Assembly: GCA_027858595.1 (NCBI GenBank)
Contig: JAQICK010000143.1
Coordinates: forward strand, 1-7,387
DNA from: Melioribacteraceae bacterium
GTDB lineage: Bacteria; Bacteroidota; Ignavibacteria; Ignavibacteriales; Melioribacteraceae
Length of the DNA stretch: 7,387 bases
Direction of reading: 5' to 3'
The position numbers and the translations under genes are program-made. The notes beneath the pieces were generated by a model that had not been told where the DNA came from, ran no database searches, and worked only from the letters and a program-made list of their open reading frames with translations. Each line of letters begins with the position of its first letter. Positions within the stretch are counted from its first letter, which is position 1. This document shows positions 1-6,178 of this stretch, piece after piece.

Positions 1-116
1 AATTCAAGAGATTAAAACTATCGGTAGAGGGTTTAGAAAGTTTGAGAATTTTAGAACGGCAATACTCTTTTTTCTTGGTAAGTTAAATCTTTATCCACAA
101 ACTTCCCAGTAGTGCC
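1..116 (+). mobile_element. Right end of an ISL3-like insertion sequence (left part outside window)
   Basis: The transposase stop codon lies inside a stretch (101-116) that, read on the minus strand inwards, begins GGCACTACTGGGAAGT. Elements of the ISL3 family typically begin with GGC followed by a short terminal repeat, and the transposase often stops within or next to that repeat. Position 116 is therefore the probable outer boundary. ISL3 elements usually duplicate 8 bp of target, so 117-124 would be the right-hand copy. The left end and its duplication are not visible, so the boundary is inferred. Confidence 0.5.
2..112 (+). CDS. ISL3-family transposase, C-terminal end only (partial)
   Basis: An open frame enters from the left edge of the window and ends at the TAG at 110-112, giving 36 residues. 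The peptide contains IKTIGRGFRKFENFRTAILF followed by FLGKLNLYPQ. The run of basic residues with GFRxFENFR and then a hydrophobic stretch is the usual C-terminal signature of ISL3-type (IS204/IS1001/IS1096/IS1165) DDE transposases. The catalytic domain lies outside the window, so it cannot be judged whether the gene is intact. The frame has no stops up to the edge, which fits an intact or recently intact copy. The family call rests on this short tail alone and on the fitting DNA end just beyond it. Confidence 0.72.
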   Translation: MQEIKTIGRGFRKFENFRTAILFFLGKLNLYPQTSQ

Positions 117-188
117 AAATCTAAAGATATTTATTCGGGATTTTAATTAGTAGCGTTGAAGAATTAGGTTTTTAGATCCAAATCTTAT

Positions 189-265
189 GTCATTCCCGAA
201 TGGTTCTATCTGGAATCTCAGAACAATACGTGATAGATTCCGGCTAGAAGATTACCGGAATGACA
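189..265. repeat. Imperfect palindromic intergenic repeat (77 bp)
   Basis: The ends are TGTCATTCC (189-197) and its complement GGAATGACA (257-265). Further in, the arm at 205-218 pairs with 235-248 at 12 of 14 positions, leaving a loop of about 16 nt (219-234). The whole segment can fold into one long hairpin on either strand. It lies in the gap between the insertion-sequence end and the NYN gene and contains no reading frame. The form (GTCATTCC ends, internal GGAATCT/AGATTCC arms) is that of a dispersed, MITE-like or REP-like intergenic element; copy number in the genome cannot be seen from here. Confidence 0.7.
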
Positions 266-298
266 GTATTAAAAATATGTTATTCTCATTTGTCTTTG

Positions 299-311
299 TT
301 GAGAATCTCAA
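299..311. other. Perfect 13-bp palindrome TTGAGA-A-TCTCAA upstream of the NYN gene
   Basis: Two perfect 6-bp arms surround a single A, and the site ends 23 bp before the ATG at 335. The size and symmetry would suit a dimeric regulator, but no second copy was seen and no matching regulator is known. It may equally be chance or debris from the adjacent repeats. The rest of the gap 117-334 holds the repeat at 189-265 and nothing else recognisable. Confidence 0.3.
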
Positions 312-334
312 AAGCAAAAAAACCGGCTTAAAAA

Positions 335-790
335 ATGAATAGAAAATATATTATAGACGGAAATAATTTAATAGGCAAAATTCCACAGCTTTGGAAGATG
401 CAGCAAAAGGAGAAACAATCCTCCCGCGAAGGTTTGGTCTTCCCATTAGAGCGATATTTTTTTAATAAGAAAATTCAAGTATCACTTCATTTTGATGGAC
501 ATGAGAATAATCATCTTAGAGCAAAAGGTATAAAAATTATTTATTCAAATAATACTAACGCAGATAATAAAATTAAAGATGAAATTTCGTTTTCAAATAA
601 TCCTAAACTAATTACAGTTATTTCTTCTGACCTAAATGTGCTAGATTTTGCAAGAGTTAATAGTTGCTCAACCATTAAGTCTGAAGTATTTGCAAGAAGT
701 ATGAATAAAAAAGATGACATTGAAGATGAAGAAAAAATAACAAAAAGTATTGATAACAACGAAATGAAAAGACTTTTTGGAATAGAATAA
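335..790 (+). CDS. NYN (YacP-like, PIN-fold) domain protein, putative RNase
   Basis: This 151-residue protein has the order of motifs expected of the YacP/NYN group of PIN-fold nucleases. These are YIIDGNNLIG at the N-terminus (Asp8), HFDGH (Asp54), IKIIYSNNTNADNKI (Asp77) and ITVISSDLNVLDFA (Asp99). The four spaced acidic residues would bind divalent metal. The known family member Rae1 of Bacillus is a ribosome-associated endoribonuclease, but a role in mRNA cleavage here is inferred from the fold only. After the domain (about residues 1-122) comes a charged, Lys/Asp/Glu-rich linker and a short conserved-looking tail ending KRLFGIE. At 151 residues it is slightly shorter than many YacP proteins, yet all motifs are present. 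The first ATG is used; upstream there is only A-rich sequence and no Shine-Dalgarno. It stands alone, with repeats on both sides. Confidence 0.75.
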   Translation: MNRKYIIDGNNLIGKIPQLWKMQQKEKQSSREGLVFPLERYFFNKKIQVSLHFDGHENNHLRAKGIKIIYSNNTNADNKIKDEISFSNNPKLITVISSDLNVLDFARVNSCSTIKSEVFARSMNKKDDIEDEEKITKSIDNNEMKRLFGIE

Positions 791-835
791 AAACAATTGG
801 CAATTAAGAATTAAAATAGATTGTATTGTGCATCC

Positions 836-940
836 GTCATTGCGAACCAGGTTTTATGGTGAAGCTCTGTAAGAATCCCTATGGGGACAATCTGTAAGAG
901 ATTGCCACGTCGTCCAAGAAAATGGACTCCTCGCAATGAC
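836..940. repeat. 105-bp intergenic repeat with perfect 10-bp terminal inverted repeats
   Basis: GTCATTGCGA at 836-845 is matched exactly by its complement TCGCAATGAC at 931-940. Inside there is a short hairpin, CAATCT (888-893) and AGATTG (899-904), and a 9-bp direct repeat TCTGTAAGA at 866-874 and 891-899. The stretch GATTGCCACGTCG and the GGACTCCTCGC end resemble the dispersed GTCATTGCGAGGAG-type repeats found in the gaps of many bacterial genomes; that resemblance is from memory. It has no coding capacity, and is locally richer in G+C than the flanking DNA. It fills most of the 188-bp gap before the isomerase gene, ending 38 bp before its ATG, so the promoter of that gene lies in or just after the repeat. 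Confidence 0.8.
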
Positions 941-969
941 ATGTGTTACTGAAAAAGACAAAATAAATT

Positions 970-973
970 GAGG
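970..973 (+). promoter_or_regulatory. Shine-Dalgarno site of the isomerase gene
   Basis: GAGG stands 5 nt before the ATG at 979. It is one of only two convincing ribosome binding sites in the window and fixes the start of the isomerase gene. Confidence 0.65.
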
Positions 974-978
974 TAAAA

Positions 979-2667
979 ATGAACAACATAAAATTAAATC
1001 TTGGAAAATATGAACAAGAGTTTACTGAGAAATTAAGTGAGCTAAAAAACAATAAAATTGTCTCACGTATTTGGGAAAAAGATTACACAGTATGGCGAAA
1101 CGACCCAACAGAAATTAGTAACAGACTTGGATGGCTGGATTGTTCTGATGTTGCGAAAACAAAGTTGAACGAAATAAAGGAATTTGTAAATCAGATAAAA
1201 GCAGAAGGCTTCACACATGCACTGTTATTGGGTATGGGTGGATCATCACTTGCTCCTGAAGTATTTAAAAAAGTGCTTGGAGTTGAAAGTGGATATTTAG
1301 ATTTATCTGTGTTGGATAGTACTCATGCAGACCAAGTACAAAGTATGATTGATAAATTCAAATCTGAAAAAACTCTATTTATTGTTTCAACAAAATCTGG
1401 TGGAACAGTTGAGACAATCTCTTTTATGAAACGATTTTATAACACAACTCTTAATGCACTTGGGAAAGAGAATGTTGGGAATCGTTTTGTTGCTGTCACA
1501 GACCCTGGTAGTGGGTTAGAACAAATGGCAAAGGATTTAAACTTTAGAAAAATATTTATTAACGACCCAAATATTGGAGGAAGATATTCTGCTCTTTCTC
1601 TTTTTGGCCTTGTTCCAGCTGCTTTAATTGGTGTTGATTTAAATAAGTTTATTGAACTAGTTGATGTTTCAATTGATGAATCAAAAAGGGAAGAAAACTC
1701 TATTGCACAAATTGGAGTTGCACTTGGAATACTTGCTAATAAAGGGATTGATAAGGTTACATATGTTTTATCTAATAGCTTTAAGCCGTTCGGTGCTTGG
1801 GCAGAGCAGCTTATTGCCGAAAGCACTGGAAAAGATGGCAAAGGAGTGTTACCAGTAGAAGGAGAAGAATTACTCGTTCCTTCTGAATATAGTGAAGATA
1901 GAGTATTTGTTTATATTCACCTAAAAAATGATTTAAGTAAAAATGATGAAATTAATAATCTAATTGATTCTGGATTTCCAGTAGTCGATATTGAATTAAA
2001 TAATCTTGATGAACTTGGTGCACAATTCTTTTTGTGGGAAATGGCTACTGTTATTACAAGTTGGGTAATTAATATCCAACCATATGACCAACCTAATGTT
2101 GAGGAAGCAAAAATTATTGGTCGTAAAATGATGAAACAATATTTGGAAGAAGGAGAAATTGCAAAACTCACTCCAGCTTTGGATGAAAATGAAATTCAAA
2201 CTTATGGTGATGTTGCAACATCTAAAACATTAGAAGTTATTTCAGAATTCATGCAACAATTGAATTCTGGTGAAAACAATATTTTAGGGAGAAGTTATGT
2301 TGCTATTCAGGCATATGTAAACATGAATGAAGAAGCAGAGCTTGCACTACAAGAGCTAAGAACAAAGATTCAAAAGAAATATAAAGTAGCTACTACCATT
2401 GGGTTTGGTCCACGGTTTCTACACTCTACTGGGCAGCTCCACAAAGGTGATGCTGGTAATGGTCTGTTTATACAAATTGTTTCTAAAAACAAAACTGATG
2501 TAGAAATCCCAAACGAACCTGGCAATGAAAAATCTGATATGACTTTTAATGTGTTAGTAAATGCTCAAGCACTTGGCGATAGAGAAGCTCTGCTTGATAA
2601 CAAACGTAATGTTATCCGATTTGATATTTCAGAAAATGTAAAAGAGGATATAGCAAAACTGTTTTAA
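979..2667 (+). CDS. pgi: Glucose-6-phosphate isomerase, type found fused to transaldolase
   Basis: This cytosolic enzyme interconverts glucose 6-phosphate and fructose 6-phosphate in glycolysis and gluconeogenesis. In its 562 residues, LLLGMGGSSLAPEVF (82-96) opens the first sugar-isomerase domain. STKSGGTVET (137-146) is the phosphate-binding loop, and GGRYSALSLFG (200-210) follows. ESTGK (281-285) carries the probable catalytic Glu281. QPYDQPNVEEAK (367-378) probably supplies the Lys of the second domain, and GPRFLHSTGQLHKG (477-490) lies near the C-terminus. The start (VWRNDPTEI...RLGWL, 39-53) and the long C-terminal part match the isomerase half of bifunctional transaldolase/isomerase proteins rather than the classical E. 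coli enzyme. No transaldolase domain is attached and none is encoded upstream, so here the isomerase stands alone. A GAGG site 5 nt before the ATG supports this start. The epimerase gene follows after 59 bp and may be co-transcribed. Confidence 0.93.
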   Translation: MNNIKLNLGKYEQEFTEKLSELKNNKIVSRIWEKDYTVWRNDPTEISNRLGWLDCSDVAKTKLNEIKEFVNQIKAEGFTHALLLGMGGSSLAPEVFKKVLGVESGYLDLSVLDSTHADQVQSMIDKFKSEKTLFIVSTKSGGTVETISFMKRFYNTTLNALGKENVGNRFVAVTDPGSGLEQMAKDLNFRKIFINDPNIGGRYSALSLFGLVPAALIGVDLNKFIELVDVSIDESKREENSIAQIGVALGILANKGIDKVTYVLSNSFKPFGAWAEQLIAESTGKDGKGVLPVEGEELLVPSEYSEDRVFVYIHLKNDLSKNDEINNLIDSGFPVVDIELNNLDELGAQFFLWEMATVITSWVINIQPYDQPNVEEAKIIGRKMMKQYLEEGEIAKLTPALDENEIQTYGDVATSKTLEVISEFMQQLNSGENNILGRSYVAIQAYVNMNEEAELALQELRTKIQKKYKVATTIGFGPRFLHSTGQLHKGDAGNGLFIQIVSKNKTDVEIPNEPGNEKSDMTFNVLVNAQALGDREALLDNKRNVIRFDISENVKEDIAKLF

Positions 2668-2726
2668 GTATATAGTAATTATAAGAATTGTGTAAATAAA
2701 AGCCATCGTCAATTAAATTAGAGTAA

Positions 2727-3440
2727 ATGAAAAATTATTTTACAACAGAAAGTGGAATTAAAATTCCAGCAATCATAACTGAGCAGATGATTGAGATTGA
2801 TAGAATTGCAATTGAAGAAACTGGTCCAAATTTATATCAAATGATGGAAAATGCTGGAAGGAATTTGGCATTAACTGTTATGGATTTAGTAACAGAAATA
2901 TCTAATTCATCAATTATTATCCTTGCTGGCACTGGAGGAAATGGAGGTGGTGGTATTTGTGCAGCACGCCATTTGTTAAACAGAAATTATAATGTAAAGT
3001 TGGCAATCACTGATAAATCAAAAATGAAAGATATTCCTCATAAGCAATTAGAAATTTTTGAGAATGCGGGTGGAATTTTAATTGAAAAGTTTGAAAATAT
3101 AAAAGCCGATATTGTTGTTGATGCAATAATTGGATATAGTTTGCTGAATGCACCAAGGGGGAAGTCACTCCAATTTATTAAGTGGGCAAATAGTCAAAAT
3201 GCAAAAAAACTTTCTCTTGATATTCCTTCTGGAATAAATTCAACAACTGGTGCAAACTATGGTGAATATTTCATTGCTGATATAACAATGACACTAGCAC
3301 TTCCTAAAACTGGACTTTCAGAAGAGAAGTGTGGCAAGCTATTATTGGCTGATATTGGAATATCAAGAAACGTTTATGACAAATCAGGAATAGAATACAA
3401 TTCTCCTTTTATGAAAGAATATATAATTCCAATAAGTTAG
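2727..3440 (+). CDS. nnrE: NAD(P)H-hydrate epimerase (YjeF N-terminal domain), stand-alone
   Basis: This enzyme is expected to interconvert the R and S forms of hydrated NADH and NADPH, so that a separate dehydratase (NnrD) can restore the cofactor. The 237 residues form a single YjeF_N domain. They show MIEIDRIAIEE...MMENAGRNLA (21-48), the glycine-rich loop AGTGGNGGGG (67-76), VVDAIIGYSLLNAPRG (130-145) with the probable catalytic Asp132, LDIPSGIN (164-171), and ADITMTLALPKTGL (184-197). The usual loop reads GNNGGDG; here the Asp is Gly, and the following DALLGTGL-type motif reads DAIIGYSL. These changes suggest a divergent subfamily. There is no fused dehydratase domain, unlike E. coli YjeF, so NnrD must lie elsewhere if present. 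The ATG at 2727 is preceded by only a weak AGAG. The gene lies 59 bp after pgi on the same strand and is probably in its transcript. Confidence 0.87.
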   Translation: MKNYFTTESGIKIPAIITEQMIEIDRIAIEETGPNLYQMMENAGRNLALTVMDLVTEISNSSIIILAGTGGNGGGGICAARHLLNRNYNVKLAITDKSKMKDIPHKQLEIFENAGGILIEKFENIKADIVVDAIIGYSLLNAPRGKSLQFIKWANSQNAKKLSLDIPSGINSTTGANYGEYFIADITMTLALPKTGLSEEKCGKLLLADIGISRNVYDKSGIEYNSPFMKEYIIPIS

Positions 3441-3458
3441 TGAAATGCTAGAGATTCA

Positions 3459-3534
3459 ATAGGCAAATTAAATAGATAGATAACATCACTACTTTTATGG
3501 TTTTAGATCTATTTCTAATAACCTAACTGCCTAT
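3459..3534 (+). other. Nested inverted repeats after the epimerase gene
   Basis: ATAGGCA (3459-3465) pairs exactly with TGCCTAT (3528-3534), and inside it AAATAGAT (3470-3477) pairs exactly with ATCTATTT (3507-3514). The central part (3478-3506) is unpaired. The element begins 18 bp after the epimerase stop. It could act as a weak terminator or mRNA-stabilising structure, but there is no T-run directly after the outer arm, so it is not a textbook terminator. The rest of the 221-bp gap (3535-3661) is AT-rich and must contain the ROK gene promoter, which cannot be placed with confidence. Confidence 0.4.
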
Positions 3535-3661
3535 ATAATAAATAGTTAAGCTGGTTTGTTATTGAAAATATACGAGGTTTTTATAAAAATGTTCTTGTTT
3601 ATTCCAATCATTTTTGCAATCTTTTAGACTTAAATTATTTATCCAATAATATCAGAGTGAT

Positions 3662-4822
3662 ATGTTCACAAGCGGCTCATCCAAACTAGTAAAACATTTA
3701 AACAGACAACACATTATCAATCTCGTTAGAATGAATTCATCAATTTCCGCAAGAGAAATTAGCCAAGTTACGGGCTTACAAATTTCAACAGTTCTCTACA
3801 CCCTTAAAAAATTTGAAGCAAAAGGTTACGTTAGGCGAATTGGAATGGGTGGAACAACTATCCAAGGTGGTAAGCCTCCAGTTCTTTGGGATATTGCTTC
3901 TGACTACGGTTTTACTTTTGGTATTGAGTTACTTTCCAAGGAAGTTAGTTTAGTTCTGCTGGATTTTAAAAGTGAAATAATATTTCAACACACATATGAA
4001 ATTGAATACACTACAGATCCAGAAAAAATTGCTGACCAAATAAAGACAATTGTTGAAAAAATCATTAAAAAATATAGAGTTCCACGAAAAAAAATATTAG
4101 GTCTTGGGCTTGCAATGCCAGGAACAGTTGATAATGAGAAGGGAAGAATTCTTTATTCAATGGGATTTAATTTACACTCAGTTAATTTTAGAGAGATTCT
4201 TGAATCTCGTTTTGATTTTAATATTGAAATAGAAAACGATGCCAATGCTGGTGCTTTAGGAGTAAAATGGCTCTCCAAAAGTGAAAATATGGTCAAGGAT
4301 TTATTATATCTAGTTATTCACCAGAATTTTACTGGAATGGGTGCTGGTTTTATAATTAATCATGAGTTACACAGAGGTGCAAATGGAGCTGCTGGTGAAG
4401 TCCGAACCTTTCTTCCGGATAAATTTCTAAAAAAGACAATAAAGGAAGCTCTCTCAATTTATAAAAGTGAGTGCCGTATTTGTGATATGCAAAAAGACGA
4501 AAAGGAAATTACTGTTGCAGATATAATTAAATCAGCAAAGGCTGGTGATTCTGGTGCAATTTATGTGCTTAAGGAACTTGCAAAGGAATTTGGGAAGAAA
4601 ATTGTAGAATTTGTAGATTTACTAAATCCTGAATTAGTAATAATTGGAGGTGATATATGCGATGCCGAGGAGTTTATTAAGCCAATAATTCGTAAAGCAA
4701 TTCTTAACGATGTTATATCAGAGTTCACACAGAATACTCGTCTTAAATTCTCACAATTCAAATCTTTTAGTGGAGCAATTGGTGGAGCGTCATTAGTATT
4801 CCAGAAATTTTTCATTAAATAA
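3662..4822 (+). CDS. ROK-family transcriptional regulator lacking kinase and zinc motifs
   Basis: The 386 residues have the NagC/Mlc/XylR layout. A winged helix-turn-helix occupies about residues 15-60 (REISQVTGLQISTVLYTLKKFEAKGYV), followed by a ROK sugar-binding domain from about 84. ROK signatures are GLGLAMPGTVD (147-157), ENDANAGALG (191-200) and GMGAGFIINHELHRGANGAAGE (225-246). Such proteins repress sugar-uptake and catabolic genes and release DNA on binding a sugar or sugar phosphate. The ATP-phosphate DxGGT motif of ROK kinases is absent (GIELLSKEVS at 87-96), so kinase activity is unlikely. The zinc site is also absent: the usual GEIGH is GEVRT, and no CxCGxxGC follows, with only an unrelated CRIC at 271-274. 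The ligand is unknown; the isomerase gene nearby makes a sugar phosphate plausible. The ATG at 3662 has a weak GAG upstream. The channel gene begins 36 bp downstream. Confidence 0.88.
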   Translation: MFTSGSSKLVKHLNRQHIINLVRMNSSISAREISQVTGLQISTVLYTLKKFEAKGYVRRIGMGGTTIQGGKPPVLWDIASDYGFTFGIELLSKEVSLVLLDFKSEIIFQHTYEIEYTTDPEKIADQIKTIVEKIIKKYRVPRKKILGLGLAMPGTVDNEKGRILYSMGFNLHSVNFREILESRFDFNIEIENDANAGALGVKWLSKSENMVKDLLYLVIHQNFTGMGAGFIINHELHRGANGAAGEVRTFLPDKFLKKTIKEALSIYKSECRICDMQKDEKEITVADIIKSAKAGDSGAIYVLKELAKEFGKKIVEFVDLLNPELVIIGGDICDAEEFIKPIIRKAILNDVISEFTQNTRLKFSQFKSFSGAIGGASLVFQKFFIK

Positions 4823-4858
4823 TAATTTACAGATTATTTACTAGGTCTCAATAAATAT

Positions 4859-5785
4859 ATGAATAATATCCAGTCAAATATTCATGAAATAATTGAGAAT
4901 GTTCTTGGAATATCAGCTAGAGTACAGGAGCAAATTCTTTTATCCTTTCTACTTCTTCTAGCAATTTGGATACTTAGAAAAGTTGTTAATAAATTTATTG
5001 TTGACAAACTAGATGATTACAAAGAACGTTATTTTTGGGGCAAAACATTAAAAACTGTTACAGTAATTATTGCCCTAATTTTCCTTTCTCGAACTTGGTT
5101 TGGAATTTTTGAATCAGTTGGTACTTTTATTGGACTTCTTTCTGCGGGTCTTGCAATTGCATTCAAAGATTTACTCGTAAATATTGGTGGATGGCTTTTT
5201 ATAACAACTAGAAAGCCTTTTAAGATTGGTGATAGAGTTCAAATTAATGATGTTACAGGGGACGTGATAGATACCAGGTTATTCCAATTCTCAGTTATTG
5301 AAGTTGGTAATTGGGTTGATGCAGACCAAAGCACGGGCAGAATTATACATATTCCTAACGGTTTAGTATTTACACAGTGGCAAGCAAATTATACTGAAGG
5401 ATTTGAATACATTTGGGATGAAATTCCTGTATTGCTTACTTTTGAAAGTGATTGGAAAAAAGGAAAGGACCTATTAACAGAAATTATTAATAAAAAAACA
5501 TTAAGTCTTTCTACAGAAGCTGAAAAGCAAATAAAAGATGCTTCCAAAAAATTTATGATATTTTACAGTAAATTAACACCTATTGTTTACACAACCGTAA
5601 AAGACAGTGGAGTAATGTTAACTATGCGTTATATTTGCAATGTTAAGCAGAGAAGAGGAACAGAAGAAATAATTTGGGAAGCAGTTCTCACAGAATTTGC
5701 AAAGCATAAAGATATCGATTTTGCTTACCCAACTACACGTTATTATTACAATAAAACAGAGGGAAAGGAAGCAACTTCGGAATAA
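4859..5785 (+). CDS. MscS-family small-conductance mechanosensitive channel
   Basis: This inner-membrane channel probably opens under membrane tension to release solutes after osmotic downshock. The 308 residues begin with a short N-terminal segment, then two hydrophobic helices (about 25-47 and 63-83). The pore-lining helix (about 86-114) is rich in Gly and Ala (GTFIGLLSAGLAIAFKDLLV). Next comes the beta domain, with KPFKIGDRV (119-127), GDVIDTRLF (134-142) and IPNGLV (165-170), and a C-terminal alpha/beta domain of about 185-295 ending FAYPTTRYYY. Three membrane segments and this length match the compact MscS form rather than the large MscK/MscM type. The gene starts 36 bp after the ROK gene without a clear Shine-Dalgarno and could share its transcript. 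A strong hairpin terminator follows. Confidence 0.92.
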   Translation: MNNIQSNIHEIIENVLGISARVQEQILLSFLLLLAIWILRKVVNKFIVDKLDDYKERYFWGKTLKTVTVIIALIFLSRTWFGIFESVGTFIGLLSAGLAIAFKDLLVNIGGWLFITTRKPFKIGDRVQINDVTGDVIDTRLFQFSVIEVGNWVDADQSTGRIIHIPNGLVFTQWQANYTEGFEYIWDEIPVLLTFESDWKKGKDLLTEIINKKTLSLSTEAEKQIKDASKKFMIFYSKLTPIVYTTVKDSGVMLTMRYICNVKQRRGTEEIIWEAVLTEFAKHKDIDFAYPTTRYYYNKTEGKEATSE

Positions 5786-5826
5786 TTGAAATATGTTAGA
5801 TTGTTTTTTGGTAGAAAGTATTTTAG

Positions 5827-5846
5827 AAAAACCTTTGAGGTTTTTT
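5827..5846 (+). terminator. Rho-independent terminator after the channel gene, possibly bidirectional
   Basis: AAAAACCT (5827-5834) and AGGTTTTT (5838-5845) form an 8-bp stem with a 3-nt loop, and the right arm runs into a T-tract. It lies about 40 bp after the MscS stop. Because the left arm is A-rich, the minus strand also reads as stem plus T-run, so it could also stop transcripts arriving from nqrM. Confidence 0.7.
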
Positions 5847-5900
5847 ACATAATTTTTTATTATTAAATACTTAGCTTATTCTAGAATTTTCAGTTTTTGT

Positions 5901-5918
5901 CGTTAAAACCTCGAAGGT
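5901..5918 (-). terminator. Possible terminator of the apbE-nqrM transcript
   Basis: On the minus strand ACCTTCGAGGTTTT (5918-5905) forms a 4-bp stem with a TCG loop followed by T residues, 47 bp after the nqrM stop. The stem is short, so this is tentative. It is an inverted copy of the hairpin at 5831-5844 (13 of 14 bases agree), so the pair may be one symmetrical element between two convergent genes. The rest of the 179-bp gap is AT-rich and shows nothing else. Confidence 0.4.
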
Positions 5919-5964
5919 ATGAAATGTTGTAACTTATCTTAGAATAGAGCCAAAACTTTTATAC

Positions 5965-6174
5965 TTATATTTTATCAACATCAATTAAAAATTTATTAGT
6001 AATTTCTTCTTCCTTTGTGCACTCACTTTTATCTTCGCCCGAAGCTTCGCAAGCACAGCTATCACCACCGCAAGTAGCCCCTGGACGCTCTTTATACTTG
6101 CTAAATTTAAGTGAACCAAGCATTAGTCCCAACGCAATTACAAAAAATACGAATACTGCTATATATTGTTCCAT
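5965..6174 (-). CDS. nqrM: NqrM-like Cys-rich membrane protein, Na+-NQR maturation factor
   Basis: The 69-residue protein has one N-terminal membrane helix (about residues 4-22, AVFVFFVIALGLMLG), a basic stretch KFSKYKER, and then four cysteines: CGG at 35-37, CAC at 40-42, and Cys52. This CGG...CxC...C pattern with a single helix is that of NqrM (DUF539), which is needed to assemble Na+-translocating NADH:quinone reductase, probably by delivering iron to the NqrD/NqrE site. The acidic tail after the last Cys (about 17 residues) is longer than I would expect for the family. The start is supported by AGAAAGG on the minus strand, 7 nt before the ATG and inside the last codons of apbE. Its place directly after apbE matches the gene order seen at nqr loci and is the main support against the alternative of a FeoB-associated Cys-rich protein. 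Confidence 0.72.
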   Translation of the reverse strand: MEQYIAVFVFFVIALGLMLGSLKFSKYKERPGATCGGDSCACEASGEDKSECTKEEEITNKFLIDVDKI

Positions 6175-6178
6175 CTAT

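Noticed and set aside
836..940. Structured non-coding RNA or riboswitch before the isomerase gene
   Set aside because: The exact terminal inverted repeats and the repeat-like interior point to a dispersed DNA element, and no known riboswitch core was recognised.
1437..1841. Antisense open frame of 134 codons inside the isomerase gene
   Set aside because: It lies opposite a clear, well-conserved coding frame, its translation resembles no known family, and it has no ribosome binding site. The same applies to the other antisense or out-of-frame stretches within pgi (1661-1858, 1917-2171, 1996-2199), the NYN gene (541-759) and the ROK gene (4561-4815).
3589..3627. Twelve-codon hydrophobic frame (MFLFIPIIFAIF) upstream of the ROK gene with GAGG 10 nt before it
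   Set aside because: It is too short to be supported, AT-rich DNA readily gives Phe/Ile runs, and there is no attenuator-like hairpin after it.
3613..3643. Possible Bacteroidota-type promoter (TTTG, 19-nt spacer, TATTTATC) before the ROK gene
   Set aside because: The downstream element matches TAnnTTTG only in part, and similar matches are expected by chance in such AT-rich DNA.
5965..6174. Small Cys-rich protein considered as a FeoB-associated Cys-rich membrane protein
   Set aside because: The cysteine pattern CGG...CxC...C and the position directly after apbE fit NqrM better, and no feo gene is nearby.
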